Source: Paracoccaceae bacterium (GTDB lineage: Bacteria > Pseudomonadota > Alphaproteobacteria > Rhodobacterales > Rhodobacteraceae). From it: a stretch of DNA of 18,806 nucleotides. Every line of letters starts with the position of its first letter. Within the stretch, counting starts at the first letter, position 1. The stretch is from assembly GCA_024304875.1 (NCBI GenBank), contig JAMWZF010000018.1:1-18806 (forward strand). The letters are read 5' to 3'. Shown one piece after another: positions 13,113 through 18,806 of the stretch. Made by a program: the position numbers and the translations under genes. Below the pieces are notes generated by a model. That model made no database searches and was not told the DNA's origin. It saw only the letters and a program-made list of their open reading frames with translations.

Positions 13113-13141
13113 TTGACAGGGACACGAAATGTCCCTAGTTC
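13113..13141 (+). promoter_or_regulatory. ecm promoter with operator-like inverted repeat
   Basis: A perfect -35 box TTGACA is at 13113-13118, with a weak -10 candidate (TAGTTC, 13136-13141) 17 bases on. The spacer is filled by a perfect 7-bp inverted repeat, AGGGACA (13118-13124) and TGTCCCT (13130-13136), with 5 bases between. A bound protein would block the promoter. As RNA the same repeat could fold and act as the end signal of the channel gene, but no T-run follows. Confidence 0.5.
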
Positions 13142-13181
13142 ATCTGACTGAGTAATAATGTTGCGCAGTCGAGGTGGCCCC

Positions 13182-15161
13182 ATGCCGCAGGACGATCAAA
13201 CCCCGGAGCGGGACCGCCCCTGGCTGTTCCGCACCTACGCCGGCCATTCGACGGCGGCGGCCTCCAACGCGCTCTATCGCGGCAACCTCGCGAAGGGGCA
13301 GACCGGCCTTTCGGTCGCCTTCGACCTGCCGACACAGACCGGCTACGACAGCGACCATGTCCTCGCCCGGGGCGAAGTGGGCAAGGTCGGGGTGCCCGTC
13401 TGCCACCTCGGCGACATGGCCGCGCTGTTCGACCGGATCCCGCTCGACCAGATGAACACCTCGATGACGATCAACGCCACCGCCCCCTGGCTGCTGGCGC
13501 TCTACATCGCGGTGGCCGAGGAACAGGGCGCCGATGTGGCCGCCCTCCAGGGCACCGTCCAGAACGACATCATCAAGGAATACCTCAGCCGCGGGACTTA
13601 CATCTGCCCGCCCGAGCCGTCCTTGAGGATGATCACCGACGTCGCCGCCTACACGCGGGAACATCTGCCCAAATGGAACCCGATGAACGTCTGTTCCTAC
13701 CACCTGCAGGAGGCCGGGGCGACGCCGGAGGAGGAGCTCGCCTTCGCCCTCGCCACCGCCTGCGCGGTGCTGGACGATCTGCGCGGCAAGGTGGACGCCG
13801 CCGACTTCCCCGAAATGGTCGGCCGGATCAGCTTCTTCGTGAACGCGGGCATCCGTTTCGTGACCGAGATGTGCAAGATGCGCGCCTTCGTCGAGCTCTG
13901 GGACGAAATCTGCGAGACGCGCTACGGCGTGCAGGACCCGAAATACCGGCGGTTCCGCTATGGCGTGCAGGTCAATTCCCTCGGCCTGACCGAGCAGCAG
14001 CCCGAGAACAACGTCTACCGCATCCTGCTCGAGACGCTTGCCGTCACCCTGTCGAAGAACGCCCGCGCCCGCGCCGTGCAATTGCCCGCCTGGAACGAGG
14101 CGCTGGGGCTGCCGCGGCCCTGGGACCAGCAATGGTCCCTGCGCCTGCAACAGGTGCTGGCATTCGAGACCGACCTTCTGGAATACGGCGACCTCTTCGA
14201 CGGCAACCCGGTGGTGACGGCCCGGGTCGAGGCGCTGAAGAAGGAGGCGCGGGCCGAACTCGCCCAGATCGACGCCATGGGCGGGGCCGTCGGCGCGATC
14301 GAATACATGAAATCGCGGCTGGTCGAGTCGAACGCGGCCCGCATCGCCGCCATCGAGGCGGGAGAGACGGTGGTCGTCGGCGTGAACAGGTACCAGAACG
14401 GCGAACCCTCCCCCCTCACGGCGGGGGACGACGCGATCATGGTGTCCGATCCCGAGGCCGAGGCGGATCAGCTGGCGCGACTCGCCGCATGGAAAGCCGG
14501 CCGGGACGAGGCCGCCGTCTCCCGCGCTCTGGGAGAGCTGCGGCAGGCCGCCCTCGGCGGCGCGAACGTCATGCCAGCCTCGATCGCCTGCGCGAAGGCG
14601 GGGGTGACGACCGGCGAATGGGCGGAGGAGATCCGCGCCGCCTTCGGCCAGTACCGCGGGCCGACGGGCGTGTCGCGCCATCCGTCCAACCGGACCGAGG
14701 GACTGGACGATCTGCGCGCGCGGGTCGACGCCGTCTCGGCCCGGCTGGGCAGGCGGCTGACCTTCCTGATGGCCAAGCCCGGCCTCGACGGCCATTCCAA
14801 CGGCGCCGAGCAGATCGCCGCCCGCGCCCGGGACTGCGGCATGGAAATCGCCTACGAGGGCATCCGCCTCACCCCGGACGAGATCGTCGCCGCCGCAGGA
14901 CGCGAGGCACCCCATGTCATCGGCCTGTCGATCCTCTCTGGCAGCCATGTCGCGCTGGTGTCGGACGTGATGGCGGGACTGCGCGCCGCCGGATTGGCGC
15001 ACATTCCGGTGGTCGCGGGCGGGATCATTCCCCAGGCGGACGCCGAACGGCTGCGGGAGATGGGTATCGCAGAAGTCTATTCGCCCAAGGATTTCGAGCT
15101 CAATCGCATCATGGCCGATATCGTGACCCTCGCCGATGCGGCGCCGGCCGCTGCGGAATAA
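13182..15161 (+). CDS. ecm: ethylmalonyl-CoA mutase, coenzyme B12-dependent
   Basis: The 659-residue enzyme converts ethylmalonyl-CoA to methylsuccinyl-CoA in the ethylmalonyl-CoA pathway, following Ccr. The N-terminal part is the methylmalonyl-CoA-mutase-like barrel (RTYAGHSTAAASNALYRGNLAKGQTGLSVAFDLPTQTGYDSDH, then MNTSMTINATAPWLLALYIA, QNDIIKEYLSRGTYICPP and FRYGVQVNSLGLTEQQPENNVYRI). The C-terminal part is the cobalamin-binding domain with DGHSNG; His538 would be the lower axial ligand of cobalt, followed by GLSILSGSH and VVAGGIIP. A single subunit carries both parts, as in Ecm/MeaA. I choose ATG 13182 (MPQDDQTPERDRPWLFRTYAGHS) with GAGGTGG upstream; ATG 13158 adds eight residues. Close relatives of this enzyme use isobutyryl-CoA or methylmalonyl-CoA, but the context with ccr makes Ecm the best call. 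Confidence 0.94.
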   Translation: MPQDDQTPERDRPWLFRTYAGHSTAAASNALYRGNLAKGQTGLSVAFDLPTQTGYDSDHVLARGEVGKVGVPVCHLGDMAALFDRIPLDQMNTSMTINATAPWLLALYIAVAEEQGADVAALQGTVQNDIIKEYLSRGTYICPPEPSLRMITDVAAYTREHLPKWNPMNVCSYHLQEAGATPEEELAFALATACAVLDDLRGKVDAADFPEMVGRISFFVNAGIRFVTEMCKMRAFVELWDEICETRYGVQDPKYRRFRYGVQVNSLGLTEQQPENNVYRILLETLAVTLSKNARARAVQLPAWNEALGLPRPWDQQWSLRLQQVLAFETDLLEYGDLFDGNPVVTARVEALKKEARAELAQIDAMGGAVGAIEYMKSRLVESNAARIAAIEAGETVVVGVNRYQNGEPSPLTAGDDAIMVSDPEAEADQLARLAAWKAGRDEAAVSRALGELRQAALGGANVMPASIACAKAGVTTGEWAEEIRAAFGQYRGPTGVSRHPSNRTEGLDDLRARVDAVSARLGRRLTFLMAKPGLDGHSNGAEQIAARARDCGMEIAYEGIRLTPDEIVAAAGREAPHVIGLSILSGSHVALVSDVMAGLRAAGLAHIPVVAGGIIPQADAERLREMGIAEVYSPKDFELNRIMADIVTLADAAPAAAE

Positions 15162-15212
15162 GCGACTTTTGGATCATTTCCCCTGCTGAAACCGACCTGA
15201 CCAAAAGGGCAA

Positions 15213-15284
15213 TTGCGCGCTTCGGGTTTTCTGATTATGCGGAGTTCATTGTTGGGACCAGTTTCTGCAAAAGTGCCGAACTCC
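15213..15284 (+). promoter_or_regulatory. probable promoter and leader of the H-NS-like gene
   Basis: TTGCGC (15213-15218) and TTATGC (15235-15240), with 16 bases between, form a plausible sigma-70-type promoter, about 60 bases before the H-NS-like start. The leader then holds GGAGTTC (15241-15247) and GAACTCC (15278-15284), a perfect 7-bp inverted repeat around 30 bases, which could fold in the RNA. The upstream part (15162-15212) shows nothing further. Confidence 0.4.
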
Positions 15285-15302
15285 GAAAAGGACACCGAAG
15301 AC

Positions 15303-15650
15303 ATGGCAATTGATGTTAAATCCATGAGCCGCAAGGAACTCGAGAAACTGCGCGATCAGGTCGACAAGCAGCTCGAGAAACTGGCGAACCAGGACAAGAA
15401 GGCCGCTCTCGAGGCAGCCGAGAAGGCCGCGAAAGCGCACGGTTTTTCCCTTGGCGAATTGACGGGCAGCACCGCCGCCCCGAAAACCCGGGCGAAACGG
15501 GGCACCGCCAAGTCCGGAAAGTCGGTCAATCCGCCGAAGTACCGCAATCCCGAAAACCCCGACCAGACCTGGACCGGAAAGGGCCGCCGTCCCGAATGGA
15601 TCAAGGCCGCCCAGGACAAGGGCGTCGATATCGAAACCATGGCCATCTGA
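15303..15650 (+). CDS. H-NS-family nucleoid-associated protein (HvrA/Spb type)
   Basis: The 115-residue protein has the two-part build of H-NS-family proteins. An N-terminal coiled coil (about 8-48, SRKELEKLRDQVDKQLEKLANQ...) serves dimerisation; a flexible linker rich in Lys, Ala and Thr follows; and the C-terminal DNA-binding motif YRNPENPDQTWTGKGRRPEWI (80-100) has the AT-hook-like core TGKGRRP. Such proteins bind AT-rich DNA; the Rhodobacter relatives HvrA and Spb regulate photosynthesis genes in response to light. I choose ATG 15303 because MAIDVKSMSRKELEKLR is the typical start and AAAAGGA lies upstream; the frame is open to 15213, but that part covers the promoter. The deoD start follows 4 bases after its stop, so they share a transcript. 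Confidence 0.9.
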   Translation: MAIDVKSMSRKELEKLRDQVDKQLEKLANQDKKAALEAAEKAAKAHGFSLGELTGSTAAPKTRAKRGTAKSGKSVNPPKYRNPENPDQTWTGKGRRPEWIKAAQDKGVDIETMAI

Positions 15651-15654
15651 GTCC

Positions 15655-16359
15655 ATGACCGTCCATATCGGGGCAAAGCCCGGGCAAATCGCCGAAACGG
15701 TGCTGATGCCCGGCGATCCCTATCGAGCGAAATGGGCCGCGGAAACCTTCCTCGAGAACGCCGAATGCGTGAACGAGGTCAGGGGCATGCTGGGCTTTAC
15801 CGGCACCTGGAACGGGCACCCCGTCACCATTCAGGGGAGCGGCATGGGAATGCCCTCCCTTTCCATCTACGCCAACGAATTGATCCGCGATTACGGGGCA
15901 AGAACGCTTGTTCGCATCGGCTCCTGCGGGGGGATGCAGGACGCGGTCAAGGTGCGGGACGTGATCCTGGCGATGACATCCTCGACCCTGTCGACCCCGT
16001 CGCGAGGCATCTTCCGCGAACTCAATTTCGCCCCCTGCGCGGACTGGGGCCTGCTCTCGGCCGCCCATGCCGCGGCGCAGGACCTCGGCGTGCCGACCCA
16101 CGTCGGCGGGATCTATTCCTCGGATGTCTTCTACGACGAGCGCCCCGACCTGAACGAGCAGATGGAGCGCCATGGCATCCTCGGGGTCGAGATGGAGGCG
16201 GCGGAGCTCTATATCCTCGCCGCGCGCCACAAGGTCCGGGCGCTGGCGGTGCTGACGGTGTCCGACCACCTCAAGACCGGCGAGGCCCTGCCCGCGCAGG
16301 ACCGCGAGCGCAGCTTCGGCGACATGGTGGAGATCGCCCTGCGCGCCGCCTTCGCCTGA
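15655..16359 (+). CDS. deoD: purine-nucleoside phosphorylase, class II (DeoD, hexameric type)
   Basis: The 234-residue enzyme phosphorolyses purine (deoxy)nucleosides, including adenosine in this class. Active-site residues fall at the same numbers as in E. coli DeoD: His4, Gly20 (MPGDPYRAK), Arg24, Arg43, Arg87 and Ser90 (VRIGSCGG), Glu179-Met180-Glu181 (GVEMEAA), and the catalytic Asp204 (TVSDH). Length is typical. The ATG at 15655 has no clear ribosome binding site and lies 4 bases after the H-NS-like stop, so translation probably depends on coupling. The gene ends 10 bases from the convergent DUF1989 stop. Together with the class I enzyme at 1528-2325, the cell should handle both 6-oxo- and 6-aminopurine nucleosides. 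Confidence 0.95.
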   Translation: MTVHIGAKPGQIAETVLMPGDPYRAKWAAETFLENAECVNEVRGMLGFTGTWNGHPVTIQGSGMGMPSLSIYANELIRDYGARTLVRIGSCGGMQDAVKVRDVILAMTSSTLSTPSRGIFRELNFAPCADWGLLSAAHAAAQDLGVPTHVGGIYSSDVFYDERPDLNEQMERHGILGVEMEAAELYILAARHKVRALAVLTVSDHLKTGEALPAQDRERSFGDMVEIALRAAFA

Positions 16360-16369
16360 GGCGGTCGCC

Positions 16370-17203
16370 CTATAGCCCGTGGCTGCGGTCGTAGGCGCTC
16401 GGCGCCGGTTCGGCCCAGCCGTCGGGCGCCGCCCCCTCCCAGACCTCCATCACCAGAGGATGGCACGCCGCCGCGTCCGACGAATGGCCCGCACCGCAGT
16501 CGCCCCCCGGGCAAGTGGACAGCACCGCCAGCAGCGGCTGCTCGGCGAGGAATGTCATGTAGTCCCCCGGCCGCACGGGCGAGGCCTTCATGAAGTACCG
16601 GCCCTCGGCATCGAAGCCGGTGCACATGAACAGGTTCAGGACGTCATGCACATGCCCCTCCGCTTCCGCGAGGGTCAGGCCGGTCCGTGCGGCCAGGGCC
16701 CGCGTCAGGTTGGAATGGCAGCAGTGGTGATAGTCGGTCCCCGACAGGAGCCGCCCGGTGTAGGGATCGCAGCGCGTGCCGATCACGTCGTGCACCCGCC
16801 CGCCGTCGGCATCGGTGCCGTACCAGCCGAGGGTGTCCTCCACGATCGTGGCCAAGGGGCGGAGATAGGGGAAGCAGGACCAGAGCCGGTCGCCGACCCC
16901 GACGTGGGTGCCGTGCAGCGCCCGGGTCTTGCCGGAAAAGAACCGCTCCGCCAGATCGCCGAGGCGGAACAGGTTCAGGTCCCCGACCTGCGGCCCCTCC
17001 ACGCTCAGGATGCGCAGGAAGGCCCCGGACGGCACCTCGACGCAAGCCGCATCGCGCGGCGGGACCGTGACCGTCCCCGTCCGCTCCGCCCCTGCGAGGG
17101 CATCGCGGTAGGCAGCCAGAGGCGCGGGCGGCAGGCTGTCCGGCGGATAGACCAGCACCGGCGGCACGGCACGGCGGCGGGCGGCGTCGGCGGGCTCAGA
17201 CAT
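16370..17203 (-). CDS. DUF1989 / urea carboxylase-associated family protein
   Basis: The 277-residue product matches the DUF1989 family. Recognisable blocks are GAFLRILSVEGPQVGDLNLFRLGD, the segment DTLGWYGTDADGGRVHDVIGTRCDPYTGRLL, HHCCHSNLTRALA, HDVLNLFMCTGFDAEGRYFMKASPVRPGDYMTFLAEQPLLAVLSTCPGGDCG. Conserved Cys and His residues in the last three suggest a metal site. Members include the CgdA/CgdB subunits of carboxyguanidine deiminase, linked to urea carboxylase, but no urea or guanidine gene is visible here and there is only one copy, so that role is not supported. I choose ATG 17203, whose first bases overlap the stop of the dehydrogenase (ATGTCTGA); the longer frame to 17272 lies inside that gene. 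It forms an overlapping two-gene operon with the FAD dehydrogenase. Confidence 0.85.
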   Translation of the reverse strand: MSEPADAARRRAVPPVLVYPPDSLPPAPLAAYRDALAGAERTGTVTVPPRDAACVEVPSGAFLRILSVEGPQVGDLNLFRLGDLAERFFSGKTRALHGTHVGVGDRLWSCFPYLRPLATIVEDTLGWYGTDADGGRVHDVIGTRCDPYTGRLLSGTDYHHCCHSNLTRALAARTGLTLAEAEGHVHDVLNLFMCTGFDAEGRYFMKASPVRPGDYMTFLAEQPLLAVLSTCPGGDCGAGHSSDAAACHPLVMEVWEGAAPDGWAEPAPSAYDRSHGL

Positions 17204-18806
17204 GTCGCCCCGCGATCCGCCCCGAATGGAGGCAGCCGCCCAGGAAGGTGCCCTCCAGCGCATTGTAGCCATGATATCCGCCTCCTCCGAATCCTGCCGC
17301 CTCTCCGGCCGCGAAAAGCCCCTTGAACACCGTCCCGTCCGGGCGCAGCACCCGGCCCTCCATGTCGGTATGCAGCCCGCCCAGCGACTTGCGCGTCAGG
17401 ATGTTCAAACGCACCGCGATCAGCGGGCCGTGGGCGGGGTCGAGGATCGCGTGGGGCTTCGCCGTCCGGATCAGCCGGTCGCCGCGATAGGCCCGCGCCC
17501 CCCGGATCGCGACGACCTGCGCATCCTTGGCGAAGGGGTTGGCGATCTGGGCGTCCCGCGCCGCGATCTGTGCCCGCAGGTGCGCCGGCTCCACCTGCCA
17601 GTCCGGCTCCAGCCGGTTCATTCCGGCCACCAGCTCCTCCAGCGTGGCCGCCACCACGAAATCCTCGCCTTTGGTCTTGAAGGCCTCCACGGCCCCGGTC
17701 GCCCCCTTCGACAGACGCTCACGCAGGACCTGCGCCCATCGGCCCGAGACGAGGTCGGGATTCTGCTCGGACCCCGACAGGGCGAATTCCTTCTCGATGA
17801 TCGTCTGGGTCAGCACGAACCAGCTGTGATCCGCCCCGGTGCTGAGGATGCGCCGCAGGGTGGCCAGCGTGTCGAAACCCGGAAGGCAGGGGGCCTCCAT
17901 CCGACTGCCCCTGGCATCGAACCAGAGGGACGAGGGGCCGGGCAGGATGCGGATGCCGTGGTTCGGCCAGATCGGGTCCCAGTTCTGCAGGCCCTCGCAG
18001 TAGTGCCACATGCGGTCCTCGCCGATCGCCGCCGCGCCGGCGCCCTTGGCGATCTCGGCCATCTGCCCATCGACGTAGGCCGGCACGCCGCAGACCATCC
18101 GCTCCGGCACCGGACCCAGGCGGTCCACCGGCCAGTTGCGGCGGACGAGGTCCAAGTTGCCGCCACTCGCGACGACCACCGCCTCGGCCTCGATGCGAAA
18201 GTCGCCGGTGACGGCCCGGGAGGTCGCGGCGCCCCGGCGGGCCTCGTCCCCGGCCAGCACCTCGCCGGTGACGCCGGTCACCCGGCCGTCGGTGACCTCC
18301 AGCCCGGTGACTCGGTGGCGGAACAGCATCTCGAACCCCGTCCCCTCCCGCTCCGCGGCCCAAAGCGCGAAGGGCTCCACCACGCCGCAGCCGGCGCCCC
18401 AGGTGACATGGAACCGGGGCACCGAATTGCCGTGTCCGTCCGCGAGGCCGCCGCCCCGCTCGGCCCAGCCGACGACGGGAAACCAGGCCATCCCGAGGTT
18501 CGCGAGCCATTCCCGCATCGGACCGGCGGCGAAATCCACGAACCCCTCGGCCCAGGCGCGCGGATGGGCGTCCTCTTGCCGGTCGAAGCCGGCCGACCCC
18601 ATCCAGTCCGACAGGGCCAGGTCGGCCGAATCGCGGATGCCCATGCGCCGCTGCTCGGGCGTGTTCACCATGAAGAGGCCGCCGAGGGACCAGAAGGCCT
18701 GCCCGCCGAGGGACTGCCGCCCCTCCTGGTCCAGCAGCACCACCCTGCGGCCGCGCAGCACGGCCTCGCGTGCCGCCACGAGGCCGGCCAGTCCGGCCCC
18801 CACAAC
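17196..18806 (-). CDS. FAD-dependent dehydrogenase (FAD_binding_2, KstD-like), N-terminus cut off
   Basis: The frame runs off the right end of the window; at least 536 residues are present. It opens with VVGAGLAGLVAAREAVLRGRRVVLLDQE, an FAD-binding GxGxxG Rossmann motif with the acidic end of beta-2, so only a few residues are missing. SLGGQAFWSLGGLFMV follows, and the C-terminus has SLGGLHTDMEGRVLRPDG...GLFAAGEAAGFGGGGYHGYNALEGTFLGGCLHSGRIAG, the second flavin segment typical of fumarate reductase/3-ketosteroid dehydrogenase relatives. It resembles the FAD-binding dehydrogenase group COG3573, for which a substrate is not established. No signal peptide can be judged. The stop overlaps the start of the DUF1989 gene by 8 bases, so the two proteins are probably made together and may act in one pathway. 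Confidence 0.87.
   Translation of the reverse strand, partial: VVGAGLAGLVAAREAVLRGRRVVLLDQEGRQSLGGQAFWSLGGLFMVNTPEQRRMGIRDSADLALSDWMGSAGFDRQEDAHPRAWAEGFVDFAAGPMREWLANLGMAWFPVVGWAERGGGLADGHGNSVPRFHVTWGAGCGVVEPFALWAAEREGTGFEMLFRHRVTGLEVTDGRVTGVTGEVLAGDEARRGAATSRAVTGDFRIEAEAVVVASGGNLDLVRRNWPVDRLGPVPERMVCGVPAYVDGQMAEIAKGAGAAAIGEDRMWHYCEGLQNWDPIWPNHGIRILPGPSSLWFDARGSRMEAPCLPGFDTLATLRRILSTGADHSWFVLTQTIIEKEFALSGSEQNPDLVSGRWAQVLRERLSKGATGAVEAFKTKGEDFVVAATLEELVAGMNRLEPDWQVEPAHLRAQIAARDAQIANPFAKDAQVVAIRGARAYRGDRLIRTAKPHAILDPAHGPLIAVRLNILTRKSLGGLHTDMEGRVLRPDGTVFKGLFAAGEAAGFGGGGYHGYNALEGTFLGGCLHSGRIAGRHV

Noticed and set aside
13118..13136. AGGGACA/TGTCCCT as a simple terminator of the FNT channel gene
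   Set aside because: No T-run follows, and a consensus -35 box abuts it with the spacing of a promoter spacer, so an operator is the better reading.
13140..15002. 620-codon open frame on the minus strand opposite ecm
   Set aside because: It is antisense to a clear Ecm protein. The product is low-complexity (Gly, Arg, His, Asp rich) with no recognisable domain, as expected from high third-position GC.
1..18806. CRISPR array, tRNA/rRNA, insertion sequence or phage genes
   Set aside because: No regularly spaced repeats, transposase or integrase motifs, or tRNA-like cloverleaf sequences were seen on either strand.

Overview
The window is high-GC DNA from an alphaproteobacterium, most likely a member of the Rhodobacteraceae (Rhodobacterales). 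The evidence is the ethylmalonyl-CoA pathway pair ccr and ecm, a LuxR/LuxI quorum-sensing pair, an HvrA/Spb-type H-NS protein, the TauE plus TIGR02186 (Alph_Pro_TM) pair, and a full CtrA-type site. I see no insertion sequence, phage, tRNA, rRNA or CRISPR array. No gene-free stretch exceeds 300 bases; the longest, 10137-10378, is described below.

Layout. (A) 1-2325, + strand: purine nucleoside uptake and salvage. It holds the tail of a LysE-type exporter, a nucleoside ABC permease, a small secreted four-cysteine protein and a class I purine-nucleoside phosphorylase, closely packed. (B) 2397-4066, +: a TauE/SafE exporter (TTG start) followed with a 4-base overlap by a TIGR02186 exported, membrane-anchored protein. 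(C) 4070-8697, -: read right to left, a small overlapping ORF, luxR, luxI, a RecD/Dda-like helicase, an SDR oxidoreductase and a ccdAB toxin-antitoxin pair with a perfect 9-bp inverted repeat in its promoter. A perfect TTAA-N7-TTAAC CtrA motif lies just upstream of the small ORF and luxR. (D) 8856-15161: ethylmalonyl-CoA pathway region. The ccr gene, a small lipoprotein and a PlsB/PlsC-like acyltransferase are on -; a YfdC-like formate/nitrite-type channel and ecm are on +. Several operator-like palindromes and hairpins occupy the gaps. (E) 15303-16359, +: an H-NS-like nucleoid protein followed after 4 bases by deoD, a second, hexameric-type purine-nucleoside phosphorylase. (F) 16370-18806, -: an FAD-dependent dehydrogenase (cut by the window end) overlapping a DUF1989 protein.

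How the parts relate. Regions A and E both feed purine ribosides into phosphorolysis through two phosphorylases of different quaternary class. Region D supplies two core steps of acetyl-CoA assimilation (reductive carboxylation of crotonyl-CoA, then ethylmalonyl-CoA to methylsuccinyl-CoA). Region C is a signalling locus in which cell-cycle control (CtrA) may act on quorum sensing. All functional calls rest on reading motifs by eye; no database search was run.
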